Part shown: one piece after another, positions 1 to 15,121 of the stretch
Layout: every line of letters begins with the position of its first letter
Numbering within the stretch: the first letter of the stretch is position 1
Translations under genes and position numbers: made by a program
The notes under the pieces: generated by a model
The model's input: the letters and a program-made list of their open reading frames with translations, nothing else
The model's database searches: none
What the model was told of the DNA's origin: nothing
Assembly (NCBI GenBank): GCA_037179515.1
Contig: JAXCGZ010007594.1
Span: forward strand, 105,001-169,000
Direction: 5' to 3'
Length of the DNA: 64,000 bases
From: Halocaridina rubra
Taxonomy: Eukaryota; Arthropoda; Malacostraca; Decapoda; Atyidae

Positions 1-771
<771 letters not shown>

Positions 772-830
772 GTCAAAGAAGAAGAGGAGTAGAGGGGAGA
801 ATAACTTCTCCCCAAACTCTAGTTTTGGGG

Positions 831-1552
831 AGTCTAAATGTGCGTGGTTGTAGTACGATAGAGAGCAAAAGATGTGAGATTGGATATATGTTTGGTAGAA
901 GAGGATGGATGTATTGGCATTGTGTGAGACGAAGATGAAAGGAAAAGGAGAAGTGGCATTTGGTGATGTGACGGGTAAGGTGTCTGGGGTTGAAAGGGGG
1001 AGAGCGAGAGAAGGTGTGGCATTATTGCTGAGTGAATGGATGGTAAATCAGGTAGTGGAATGGAAAGAAGTGTCATCTAGGCTGATGTGGATGAGGGCTA
1101 GGATAGGAAGGGAATGTTGGGCTTTTGTTAGTGCGTATGGGCCAGGATGTGAGAGAAGTGAGGAAGAGCGGGATGAATTCTGGAATGAGTTAAGTAGATG
1201 TGTGGATGGTCTGAGTAGAAGGAACTATGTAGTTGTGTTGGGTGACTTGAATGCCAGAGTGGGTGATGGAGAGATAGAAGGTGTTGTAGGAAAGTATGGG
1301 GTACCAGGTGGGAATGAGAGTGGCAAGAGACTGTTAGATATGTGTGTGGAGCAAGAGTTGGTGATAGGTAATAGTCTATTTAAGAAGAAGTTAATAAATA
1401 AGTATACATGGATGAGAGTGGCAAATGGAAGAGTGAAAGAAAGAGCATTGATGGATTATGTGTTGGTGGCAAAGAGCATGATTGGTAGAGTGAAAGATGT
1501 ACATGCATTCAGGGGTGTGGCTGCTGGGATGTCTGATCATTTTTTTGGTTGA
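831..1552 (+). pseudogene. LINE endonuclease domain (frameshifted)
   Basis: Encodes an exonuclease-endonuclease-phosphatase fold enzyme that would nick target DNA for target-primed reverse transcription. The first block (SLNVRGC) is read at 831-851 in one frame. From 905 the rest is in another frame: ALCETKM (catalytic Glu), SAYGPG, LGDLNARVGD (Asp/Asn) and the terminal SDH at about 1531-1539. The shift between 831 and 905 implies a 1-nt indel. A run of seven T at about 1539-1545, one more than the reading frame allows, puts the following RT out of frame. Confidence 0.82.
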
Positions 1553-3758
1553 AGCAAAAGTGGTAGTAGCAAAAGAGTGGGGAAATAGTGTGGGGGGATG
1601 TAGAAGGGAAATAGTGAAGGTGGAAGAGTTGAAAAAGCCAGAGAAGAGACAGGAATATCAGGACAGGTTGAGAGTGGCATATGACAGGGTGAAAGAAAGA
1701 GAAGTTGGGGAGTTAGGGGACGAATGGGGGTTGATGAAAGAATGTTTTTTGGGACATGCAAGTGATGTGTGTGGAAAGAGGTTTGTTGGAGGTGGCATGA
1801 GGAGGGGCAGCGAGTGGTGGAATGAAGGGGTGAAAATGAAGGTGGAAGAGAAAAAGAGGGCTTTTGAGGAATGGCTGCAGTGTAAAAGTAGGGAGAAGTA
1901 TGAAAGATATAGGGAGAAAAATGTGGAAACCAAGCGGAAGGTAGAGGAAGAGAAGAGGTTGGCAAATGTTAGGTGGGGACAGGACTTTAGTAGGTCATAT
2001 GAGGAGAATAAAAAGAAGTTTTGGAAAGAAGTGAAGAGAGCAAGGAAGGGTGGATCGAGGATGGAAGAGACAGTGAAAGATGTGAATGGACAGATGTTAA
2101 GAGGGAACGATGCAAGGAAAAGATGGGCAGAATATTTTGAGTGCTTGCTGAATGTTGAGGAAGATAGAGAGGCAGCTATAGTGGCAGTGGGAGGGGTTCA
2201 AGGGCCAGTAATGGGAGATGAAAATGAGAGAGAGATTACAAGAGAGGAGGTGAAAAGGGCATTGTATGAAGCGAAAGCAGGTAAAGCACCTGGAATGGAT
2301 GGTGTGAGAGCGGAGATGTTGAAAGAAGGGGGTGTGACTGCATTGGAATGGTTAGTGAGAGTGTTTAATATATGCTTTATGTTGTCATTGGTGCCAGTGG
2401 ATTGGGTGATTGCCTGTATAGTGCCCCTCTACAAAGGTAAGGGAGATATGTATGAATGCAGTAATTTTAGGGGTATAAGTTTGTTAAGTGTGGTAGGAAA
2501 AGTGTATGGTAGGATACTGGTTAATAGGATTAGGGATAAGACAGAATATGTCATCGCGGAAGTGCAGAGTGGTTTTAGGAGAGGTAGAGGTTGTATAGAT
2601 CAGATTTTTATAGTTAGGCAGTTATGTGAGAAATATTTAGCAAAGGGTAAGGATGTGTATTTTGCATTTTTGGATCTGGAGAAAGCATATGATAGAGTTG
2701 ATAGAGAGGCTATGTGGAATGTTTTGAGATTATATGGAATCAATGGTAAATTGTTGCATGCAGTGAAGAGTTTGTATGAGGGTAGTAGAGCTTGTGTTAG
2801 GGTAGGGAATGAAGTGAGTGAGTGGTTTCCAGTGAGTGTGGGACTGAGACAGGGATGTGTGATGTCACCATGGCTGTTCAATTTGTATATTGATGGAGTT
2901 GTAAGAGAGGTGAATGAGCGAGTGCGTGGTCAAGGTTTGAGAATGGTAGATGGGGATGATAACGAGTGGGAGCTGAATCAGTTGCTGTTTGCAGCTGATA
3001 CTGTGGTGGTGGCAGATTCAGAGGAAAAGCTGTGTCAGTTAGTGTCAGAATTTGGAATGGTGTGTGAGAGAAGGAAGCTGCGAGTGAATGTGGGAAAGAG
3101 TAAGGTTATGAGGTGTACAAGAAATGAGGATGGTGCTGGATTGAATGTTATGTTGAATGGAGAGACACTTGAGGAGGTTAATCAGTTTAAGTATTTAGGC
3201 TCGGTTATAGCTGCAAATGGTGGAGTGGAAGCAGATGTGTGTCACAGAGTGAATGAAGGATGTAAAGTGTTGGGTGCATTGAAAGGAGTGATGAAGAATA
3301 GAGGGTTGGAAATGAATGTTAAGAAAGTTTTGTATGAGAAAGTGGTTGTGCCAACTGTGATGTATGGATCAGAGTTATGGGGTATGAAAGTAAGTGAGAG
3401 ACGGAAACTATATGTGTTTGAGATGAAATGCCTAAGGAGTATGATTGGTGTATCTCGATTGGATAGGGTTAGGAATGAAGTGGTGAGAGCAAGAACGGGT
3501 GTGAGGAGAGAAATTGCAGCCAGAGTAGATATGAATGTTCTGAGATGGTTTGGCCATGTGGAAAGGATGGATGATGAAAGGCTGCTGAAAAAGGTGATGA
3601 ATGTGAGAGTTGATGGGAGAAATGCTAGAGGGAGGCCTAGGTTTGGATGGATGGATGGAGTAAGGAGAGCCCTGAATGATAGGAGGATGGATGTGAGGGA
3701 AGCAAGCGAGCGTGCTAGGAATAGGAATGAGTGGCGAGCGATTGTGACGCGGCTCTGA
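1545..3758 (+). pseudogene. LINE reverse transcriptase and C-terminal domain (inactive site)
   Basis: About 735 residues in frame after the T-run frameshift. The RT motifs appear in order: FRGISLLSVVGKVY (motif 2a), FAFLDLEKAYDRVDREAM (catalytic Asp of motif A), GLRQGCVMSPWLFNLYIDG (motif B) and LLFAADTVVVAD (motif C). Motif C normally reads F-A-D-D; here the first Asp codon is GCT (Ala) at 2994-2996, which should abolish polymerisation. The tail has the RWFGHVERM and RGRPRFGWMDG motifs. The frame is otherwise long and open, so decay is recent relative to other LINE copies in the window. Confidence 0.88.
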
Positions 3759-4480
<722 letters not shown>

Positions 4481-4491
4481 ACACCCCCCTG
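4481..4491 (-). promoter_or_regulatory. Gypsy polypurine tract
   Basis: On the minus strand AGGGGGGTGT lies directly before the 3' LTR start (TGTAGTGG). This is the expected primer site for plus-strand DNA synthesis. Confidence 0.8.
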
Positions 4492-4581
4492 CCAGTACAG
4501 GAGTACGTTAGTGTTTAATACTGATAATAGAAAATATAGATATATAATATATATGTGGAGGCATAGATACAAAAATACAAA

Positions 4582-7500
4582 TTAATAATATACATAATCA
4601 GGGTTACGATTAAATCTAACTCGACGAGATTTCGTAACAACAGATTGAGGTAGTTTCTCTTCAATAGCATCTTCATTATCAATATTTTCAGGAATAGATG
4701 CACTACCAGGAATGAATGTATCAGAATCTGTGTCATTTGTGGAATTAGAATCAGAAAAATCATTATTTACACTTGGTTCAATCACATCAGAATTGACAGC
4801 TTCTGGCACAGAATCATTATTTACAGTAGGTTCTGTCTCATTAGAACTGATAGTTTTTGGTATTGAGGCAGGTTTCAATCTATCTACAGATACAGTAGTT
4901 AAATTTCCAGAAAGCTGACGTAGAATAAAATATTTATCACCACGTTCCACAACTTCAAGTGGACCAAAGTAGGGAGCCTCTAAAGGGCGACGTACACGAT
5001 CCACTCTAACCCAAACATGTGTACATGATTCAAGATCTTTTGGAACATAAGGTTTAACAGAGGATGAATGAAGGTATCCATAAGAGGATTCAGAAAAATC
5101 TAATTCACGCATTCGAGATACAAATTCAGAGACAATTTCTTTTTGTTGTGCAAAAGAAGGAATTTCAGTTGTTACCATGATTTTAGGACTAAGTAGCATA
5201 CTTCCTGTTACCAAAGTAAATGGAGAAACTCCAGACTCTGTGGGGAGACATCTTAAACCTAAAAGTACTATTGGTAAAGAAGCAAGCCAGTCACCTTTAC
5301 GTGCCATCAGAGATACTTTCAATACTCTATGTGATCTTTCAACCATGCCATTGGATTGAGGGTGATATGAAGTGGTACGCAGTCTATGAAATCCAATTAT
5401 AGAGGAAAGTTGCTGAAATAATGCAGATTCAAACTGAGCACCTCTATCAGTAAAAACATATAATGGCACTCCAAAATGAGATACCCAACCTTTAATAAAA
5501 GCAAAAGCAACAGTGGTAGCAGAAATATCTGTGATGGGGATGGCTTCCAACCATCTAGTAGATCTGTCAATACAGGTAAGAACGTATTGTTCTGGTGCTG
5601 TAAAAGACTGACCAAAGACTTTACTAGGAGGGAGAGGACCAACAATATCTAAATGTACAAATTCAAATCTCCCAAAAGGTGCTGTAAAATTTGTAATAGG
5701 AGCACGGGTATGGCGGTGCACTTTAACTTGCTGACAAGAAGTACACTCTTTAGTCCAACTTCGAATATCTCGATCCATATTAGGCCAAAAGTACCTAGCT
5801 TTGATAAGGCGCAACGTACCTTTGACTCCTGGATGTGAAATGTTATGCATAAGTTGAAATACTGATTTACGACAAGCTAAGGGAAGAAATGGTCTTGGAT
5901 GGGGTGTTGACACGTCACAATATAAGTCATGATTCTGAATTTTGAACATTTTCAATCTCTCTTTGTAATTAAGAATTTCTGTGTCAGTGGATTGGCTCTC
6001 AGCTATACTGGTTAAATCATGTAAGTCCACTGAGACAGAAGATACAGGTAATGGTCTGGGAAGACAATCTGCTACAACATTGTCTGCACCCTTGATATGT
6101 ACAACATCTGATATACACTCGCTAATTAAAGACAAATATCGTTGCTGTCTATCTGACTTGGCTGTATGAGGATTCTTAAATGCAAAAACAAGGGGTTTAT
6201 GATCAGTAAATAAAACGGTTTCACGTCCTTCAATTACATGTTTAAATTTTAGTACAGCCAGATACGCAGCAAGCAGTTCTCGGTCAAAAGTAGAATAACA
6301 CCTCTGAGTTTCTGATAATTTCTTTGAAAAGAATTCAATAGGGACAATTTTACCATCCTGAATTTGGTGTAACGCAGCTCCAGCTGCCACTTGGGAACAA
6401 TCAGTCACCAGATGCAGTGGAGAATTACACTTACTAGTGAAATATGCAATGGTACAAGCATTGTTAAGTGACTCTTTAGCACTTACAAAGGCAGATTCTG
6501 CTTCCGAATTCCATACTAGTTCTTTAGATTTAGGTTGTAATCTAATTAATTCGGTCAAAGGATATACAACATCAGCAAAATGCGGTACCATTTGTCTATA
6601 GTAATTGAGCATTCCTATAAACCTACGTAAGGCAGCAGAATCTGCTGGCTTAGGAAAATCAACAATATCTGTCTGTTTATGAGAACCAGGTTTTAAACCA
6701 TTAGCAGTGATCAAATATCCTAAATATTCTATTTCATTTTTAAAGAATTCACATTTATCAATAGAAATTTTAAGATTATTAGAGCTTAGGATTTCAAATA
6801 CTATAGACAAATGTTTCTTGTGCTCTTCTGTATTCTCTGAAAATATCAGAATATCATCCAGGTAAATGAATACAAAATCAAGGTTTCTAAATAAATTGTC
6901 CATCAAACGCTGAAAAGTGGCAGGGGCATTCCGAAGACCATAAGGCATATATAAATATTCATATAGCCCAAAGGGTGTGGTTACTGCTGTCTTTTCAACA
7001 TCTGAAGGATTCATAGGGATCTGGTGATAGGCTTTTAACAAATCAATTTTACTGAATATCTTTTTCTTGTAAAGCTTTAATGATACACTACTAATATGTG
7101 GTAAAGGATATTTATCTGGCTTGGTCAAAGTATTAAGTTGCCTAAAATCACCACATACTCTCCACTCTCCTGGCTTTGGTTTAGGAACTAAATGAATGGG
7201 TGAAGCCCAAGGTGATTTAGAGGGTTGTACAATACCCATATCCAACAACTGCTTAAATGCTTCCTTGGCGGCAGAATATTTGTCTGGAGCCAACAGACGA
7301 CATCTAGCAAATGTCGGAGGAGAACTCCCTGTATCTATATAATGAAAAACATTAGAATTCTTGAAAGAATTATTAGGTGTAAGAGGCTTAACACAGGACA
7401 AGAGTGAGGGAAAATCTTGGAACAACTGTTGTACAGAATCAGGTAAATAGTTCAAATTATTAATCACATAAGAAACATTATGATTTGCAATATCACCTTT

Positions 7501-7899
7501 TACAGAACATTGTGTTATATTGTCATGTAAAGTTTTATTCTTACAATCAATAAACAATCCAAAATTACAAAGAAAATCATTACCTAATAAAGGTGTACAT
7601 ACATCTGCAACAACAAATGTCCACTTAAATCGACGGCGCAACTGCCGAATATCAAGGTCAAGAATAATTTCACCATAAACTTTTATTGACTCACCAGTGG
7701 CCGTAGAAATATTAACTGCTGTTGGCCTTAACAAAATTTCTGAAACATACTTATAAGGAATAATGGAGACTGCTGCTCCTGTATCCACAGTGAAGACCAT
7801 GTCACTACAACCAATTTTGGCTACAACCTGTAGAAGTGGCAGAACAGAAGTGGCCGTAGCTACAATTTTCTCTTCTGTCTGCTTTATTAGTTTTCCGAA
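4582..7899 (-). CDS. pol: Gypsy Pol: protease, RT, RNase H, integrase
   Basis: The open frame runs from just after a TAG at 7902-7900 to 4582; the first Met is at 7800. Numbered from that Met: protease VDTGAA (5-10), RT with Asp in KIDLLKAYHQ (251-260) and YLDD (313-316), RNase H TDCSQ (466-470), RELL (507-510) and TDHK (532-535), integrase zinc site H652-H656-C686-C689, and integrase core D718, D785 and E821. A Ser/Asn/Asp-rich C-terminal tail follows. All catalytic residues are present and no stop interrupts the frame. The ORF lies in the -1 frame relative to gag with 13 nt of overlap, so it is probably made as a Gag-Pol fusion. It may be an active copy, judged by LTR identity. Confidence 0.96.
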   Translation of the reverse strand, partial: FGKLIKQTEEKIVATATSVLPLLQVVAKIGCSDMVFTVDTGAAVSIIPYKYVSEILLRPTAVNISTATGESIKVYGEIILDLDIRQLRRRFKWTFVVADVCTPLLGNDFLCNFGLFIDCKNKTLHDNITQCSVKGDIANHNVSYVINNLNYLPDSVQQLFQDFPSLLSCVKPLTPNNSFKNSNVFHYIDTGSSPPTFARCRLLAPDKYSAAKEAFKQLLDMGIVQPSKSPWASPIHLVPKPKPGEWRVCGDFRQLNTLTKPDKYPLPHISSVSLKLYKKKIFSKIDLLKAYHQIPMNPSDVEKTAVTTPFGLYEYLYMPYGLRNAPATFQRLMDNLFRNLDFVFIYLDDILIFSENTEEHKKHLSIVFEILSSNNLKISIDKCEFFKNEIEYLGYLITANGLKPGSHKQTDIVDFPKPADSAALRRFIGMLNYYRQMVPHFADVVYPLTELIRLQPKSKELVWNSEAESAFVSAKESLNNACTIAYFTSKCNSPLHLVTDCSQVAAGAALHQIQDGKIVPIEFFSKKLSETQRCYSTFDRELLAAYLAVLKFKHVIEGRETVLFTDHKPLVFAFKNPHTAKSDRQQRYLSLISECISDVVHIKGADNVVADCLPRPLPVSSVSVDLHDLTSIAESQSTDTEILNYKERLKMFKIQNHDLYCDVSTPHPRPFLPLACRKSVFQLMHNISHPGVKGTLRLIKARYFWPNMDRDIRSWTKECTSCQQVKVHRHTRAPITNFTAPFGRFEFVHLDIVGPLPPSKVFGQSFTAPEQYVLTCIDRSTRWLEAIPITDISATTVAFAFIKGWVSHFGVPLYVFTDRGAQFESALFQQLSSIIGFHRLRTTSYHPQSNGMVERSHRVLKVSLMARKGDWLASLPIVLLGLRCLPTESGVSPFTLVTGSMLLSPKIMVTTEIPSFAQQKEIVSEFVSRMRELDFSESSYGYLHSSSVKPYVPKDLESCTHVWVRVDRVRRPLEAPYFGPLEVVERGDKYFILRQLSGNLTTVSVDRLKPASIPKTISSNETEPTVNNDSVPEAVNSDVIEPSVNNDFSDSNSTNDTDSDTFIPGSASIPENIDNEDAIEEKLPQSVVTKSRRVRFNRNPDYVYY
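7887..7899 (-). promoter_or_regulatory. Probable -1 frameshift site between gag and pol
   Basis: Gag is closed by TAA at 7889-7887 and the pol frame is closed upstream by TAG at 7902-7900. The two frames are therefore both open only in 13 nt. These hold GGAAAAC followed directly by the gag stop (minus strand). A -1 slip on AAC next to the stop would enter pol in frame. It is not a textbook X-XXY-YYZ heptamer, so the exact mechanism is inferred. Confidence 0.7.
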
Positions 7900-8705
7900 C
7901 TAGGAAAATTCCGTGCGGGCGACGAGGACCTAGACGTTGATGCTGGGGACGGCGCTCTAGAAGAATCCTTCATCTGGATATTTTGAGATTTATTCGGCCA
8001 TTGGCACCACGGCTTGCACCATTTAGCCCGAGTTCCATAATATAAATGGGCACGACAAACTTTTGGACGTTGATTTTGATGGAACGGTAGCACTCCAAGG
8101 CCTACAGGTGGATTCTTGGAAATTGATACATACTGGGATGTACTAGCTTGACGAGAAATTGACGACTGATCAACAACATTAATGGGTTTAGCACTATTAT
8201 TATTTTGAGAAATTACCACTAGTTCATCTGCAAGCTTGCCTAAAGCTGATAAATCCATATTTTGCTGAGAGGCTAAAACTGCCGAAATACTACTGGGAAC
8301 TGCTTGCAAGAATTTATGTTTCACTAGGTCATCTGTTACTCCTAATTTAGAAGCAGTTCTGCGAATTTCTTCTAAATAAACTGAAGGCTTGCCATGCATT
8401 ACTGTATTACTTATCAAATCATTGAAAAGTTCAGGCTTGGTCTGTTCAAAAAGATTTGTGAGGTATGCTTTAATTATATCATAGTCTCTCCTATTTAAAG
8501 TGTCTTGGGGAACACGTTCTACAACAGTAGGGGGCAAGGCAGATAACACATGGAAAAATTTTGTTTCACTGGATTTCACATTAGCTAAGCCAAATTGGGC
8601 TTCAAGAATAGAAAACCACCCTGAAACGCAGGTGTCCATGAATGCGGGGGCTTTCACTGCTATGTGCCTGACAGCACTAGACTTATCATCATCAGAATCG
8701 GGCAT
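7887..8705 (-). CDS. gag: Gypsy Gag
   Basis: 272 residues from ATG at 8705. The N-terminal half fits a capsid-like helical region (FSILEAQFGLANV, FFHVLSALPP, with a conserved FL.AVP-type block later). Near the C-terminus a shortened zinc-knuckle-like segment (C-x2-H-YYGTRAKWC-x3-C) is followed by a Ser/Pro/Arg-rich tail. The gene ends in TAA at 7889-7887, inside the pol overlap. The size is small but typical for simple Gypsy elements of invertebrates. Confidence 0.88.
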   Translation of the reverse strand: MPDSDDDKSSAVRHIAVKAPAFMDTCVSGWFSILEAQFGLANVKSSETKFFHVLSALPPTVVERVPQDTLNRRDYDIIKAYLTNLFEQTKPELFNDLISNTVMHGKPSVYLEEIRRTASKLGVTDDLVKHKFLQAVPSSISAVLASQQNMDLSALGKLADELVVISQNNNSAKPINVVDQSSISRQASTSQYVSISKNPPVGLGVLPFHQNQRPKVCRAHLYYGTRAKWCKPWCQWPNKSQNIQMKDSSRAPSPASTSRSSSPARNFPSSEN

Positions 8706-8900
8706 TGTTTATGACAGCTTATCTTGGAGTACAAATACTGAAAGAAACCTAGGCCTTGCCTACCGGTATGCTGCTGAAGAAATTTTGTGACTTAGGGCTA
8801 TCTTGTCAATTACAAATATCTTGTCACTCCTATCTTGTCACTCTTATATTGTCACTCATATCTTGTCACTATCTGGTCACTCCGGTGGTCACCACTTTAT
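8706..8900 (-). other. Gypsy leader with putative primer-binding site and short tandem repeats
   Basis: Between the 5' LTR and the gag ATG. Next to the LTR the minus strand reads TGGTGACCACCGGAGTGAC, a plausible tRNA primer site. Then follow five to six imperfect ~14-bp units (core GAGTGACAAGAT) at 8799-8882. The unit resembles the end of the primer-site segment itself. Confidence 0.6.
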
Positions 8901-9401
<501 letters not shown>

Positions 9402-9523
9402 ATTTAATATCATACAAAGATATTATTTCTTCACATTATACTCAATTAACTTTCATATATTTGTCAAAATAAGTAACTGCTGACCTTCACGCACCAAACT
9501 CAGAAAATTAAAGTACAATATAA

Positions 9524-12106
<2,583 letters not shown>

Positions 12107-12471
12107 TATATTTGTTTTTGTACTATTTGTTACAAATCGTATTTTTTTGAAAATATAATTTTTGGTATGTATCATCCTGCCTTTTATACTCAAGGTGCTA
12201 AGAAGAGTGATTGAGTTGTATTAGCTTTTGGTGAGTGTTCTTTGATTTGGCCACCCCTTACAAAGGGGATACAGTATATACCTCCACCCTGATAGGTATA
12301 AAACTACACATCTATACCGAAATCCAGAACTAATGATGTCAGCTACCTGACATAGTGAAGGAAATAAAAAAAATCTATTTTACATCTTCAAGTGTGCTTT
12401 TATAGCAATATTAAAAAATAAATATTACAGATCAGTGAGGAGTTGTTATTTGGCACCATTATGTGTTACTA

Positions 12472-12479
<8 letters not shown>
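12107..12479 (+). other. ZSWIM7 3' flank
   Basis: Non-coding. Candidate polyadenylation hexamers AATAAA occur near 12363 and 12418. No other gene is seen. Confidence 0.45.

Positions 12480-12562
<83 letters not shown>
12480..12562. repeat. (TA)n microsatellite, ~83 bp
   Basis: Pure TA array immediately before a family-C element. Confidence 0.97.
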
Positions 12563-12568
<6 letters not shown>

Positions 12569-12780
12569 CATTCCCCAACTTACGAATAAGTAGGTTCCAG
12601 AAGTCTGCTCGTAAGTTGTGTTTAGGTAAAGTAAAGTAGTGTATAGTACATAAATATGCAGTACTCTACAGTACTTAGCCTAAAGACACTTAGGTACTAC
12701 ATAAAACATGAAGTATACAATATTAATAAATACTAATACAGGAATAATGTTACAATACAGTGCAGTAAAGTAATACATAG
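12563..12780 (+). mobile_element. Family-C MITE, copy 1 (partial)
   Basis: Starts CAGACATTCCCCAACTTACG followed by AATAAGTAGGTTCC and many GTACAGTAC-type motifs. It matches segments at 32865, 42003 and 63050. It ends in a short GATA/GACA tract (12776-12802). The terminal sequence CAGA...CTTACGAA next to TA suggests a non-autonomous pogo/Tigger-type element. Confidence 0.65.
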
Positions 12781-13021
12781 ATAGATAGACAGATAGATAC
12801 GTTTACTGACCACCTCTTTTCAAAAGTATAATCTTTACAAAAGGAATATTTGGTCCAAATTACAATGAATAAATACAAAAGATTTTGTACAATCATCAAA
12901 TGAGTAAATGAATTTTAAATTAATATACATTGTACTAATACCAGAATGATACCATATCACGTTTACACCATCACCAAGTCTCAGTTGTTCTAGTTTACGT
13001 TAACAAATTAATAATATACAA

Positions 13022-14716
13022 CTAAAACAAAGAAAGGAGCCTATGTATAATTTGACAAACGACTTCGTAGTCAGTTCTCACTAATAATAAGTCAATGGCT
13101 GTGGTAACATTATATGTTTGCCTTATCTGTAACGAAATTGGACAATTTTCTATTACATGAGTTTCTGTCTGGATTTGGCCGCAGGAACACAACCTCTCCT
13201 CTATGGGTAGGTGGCCCCTACCTCTCCTATTCCAACGGCCTGTTTCAACAGCCAATGAATGGGCACTTAACCGCATTCTTGTCCATGATATACGTTCTAT
13301 TTCATTCACTTTCAACCACTTAGTATAGATGTCATGAATCACTAGATCTGGTTTACAGATCTATAAAACATGTTCCTGTTTGAGCTAGAGTTTCTAAGTT
13401 TTAATTTGTTCAGACAGTGCTTCCTCAATATCATTACTATTTTCTGTGATTGGGTTATGTATATACCTGGAAACAGAGTCATTATAACCAAATACCACCG
13501 TTATAGCTTGGAACAAAGGGTCATCATCCATTGTATTCCTTTCAATCCACATCTTCTTGAAGAATTTCCTTTGCTTTGATCTAATCAACGCTTGTATCGG
13601 CGGCACACCCAGTTCTATCATACACACGTCATTGCTAGTAGTTTTTCGAACTCCCAAAAGTTGTTTAATACACCACTTATATTGTTTTTCTATGGGTTTG
13701 ATATTAGCATTTAACCATGACTTGAATGCATATAATAAAGTTGACATAATGACAGCATCGAAAATTTTCTTTTTAACTACATATGGCACATCATTATTTC
13801 TACTTATAAATGACACAAATTTCAGTGCATGACACATCTTACTACTTGCATGCAGCTTGATAGCTGATGAGGGAGAACCATCATCGGTAAAGGGGCTTCC
13901 TAGATAAACATACTAATTACAGTAACTAATCACATCAGAATTACATACTATAGGCTCTTTTTCTTCCCCAGTACCATTTATAACCATGAATTTTGTTTTA
14001 CTGTTATTAACAATAATACCGTGAGATTTGCAAAATTCATATAAAATCCTTATCTTATATTCCATACCGTCCCTCGTTGTTGATAACAAAATAGTGTCAT
14101 CCATCATAACCATAATATGCATCCAAGCAAGGAAACCATCTAAAGGGCAATTTTGCTTTATCATCTGTATCATATCATTCACATACAAAACAAATAATAT
14201 ACATGATGTTGGCGAACCTTGGTGCACACCGACAGTAGCTGCAAGAAGAGAGGTACCAATTATACTATTTGTGTATTGGTATACAGCTACCAAGGCCATA
14301 AACATAGTCATTCCACATCCCATTCTTTTAAGAACAGAAAACTTATTTATAGGCACGCAATCATATGCTCTCCTAAAATCTACAAATGTCACAAAAAGCT
14401 TCAATTTTTTCCTCCTAGCTATATCCATTAATAGCCTCAAAGTCACTATATGCTCCACGCATCCTCTCCCCGCTTGACTTCCTGCTTGCCCTCTACCATT
14501 GGCTGAGACGAGCACACAAGACCATATCATAAATCTTAGCTAAGCTATTAATTATATTAATACATCTGTAATTACCCGGAGAAGCTCTATTTCCTCGTTT
14601 GAATATTGTGTGCATTTTTGCCGCTATCCAACCTACTGGGTATAAACCGGACAAAAACATGTTATTGAATAATGTAGCAATTAGTACATGGGTAGGTTTT
14701 TGTTTGTATCTGTATG
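13022..14716 (-). pseudogene. Decayed LINE: RT core and C-terminal zinc-knuckle region
   Basis: Minus-strand fragments in order: NYRCINIINSLAKIYDMVL (RT motif 2a region), FVTFVDFRRAYDCVP (motif A), GVHQGSPTSCILFVLYVND (motif B), MMDDTILLS (motif C, YADD altered to MMDD), then LLYAFKSWLN and a C-terminal LCSCGQIQTETHVIENC putative Cys/His site at about 13200-13140. Stops and frameshifts separate the pieces. The 5' side is cut at 14717 by a Tigger terminus, and no continuation is visible beyond that element, which is followed by a (TA)n array. Clade not assigned. Confidence 0.82.
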
Positions 14717-15121
14717 TAGTGGTGACCCTAACCCACGAACCTAACCCGTTCCAAAAAAGAGTACTTGGGTTGGAAAGTTCGTGGATTAGATTTGATTTTC
14801 CTTTTGAAAAGCATGTAAATCCAATTAATCCATTCCAGGTCACCACAAATATTGATTTTAAAATTTTTTAGGTCATGAAAAACAATAAATATATTACAGG
14901 TTATAAGCAATATACTCTGCAAAAGGAAAATAGCATACATTATTAAGGAAAATAAAATTAATAATTGAAATACAGTTCTGTATTTACCTTTGTGGATGAT
15001 TGTTGCTGGGATACATGGATGATGGTGGAGGAGGAGGGGGATTTATTTTTTGGAAGGAGAGTCCCCTTCCATAATAACATTAGGAAACTCTTCTGATACA
15101 GGCTGTATTTCTGGTGTTTTC

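Noticed and set aside
1537..1965. Long minus-strand open frames over the first LINE
   Set aside because: Antisense shadows caused by the purine-rich LINE coding strand (few stop codons in reverse); no motif.
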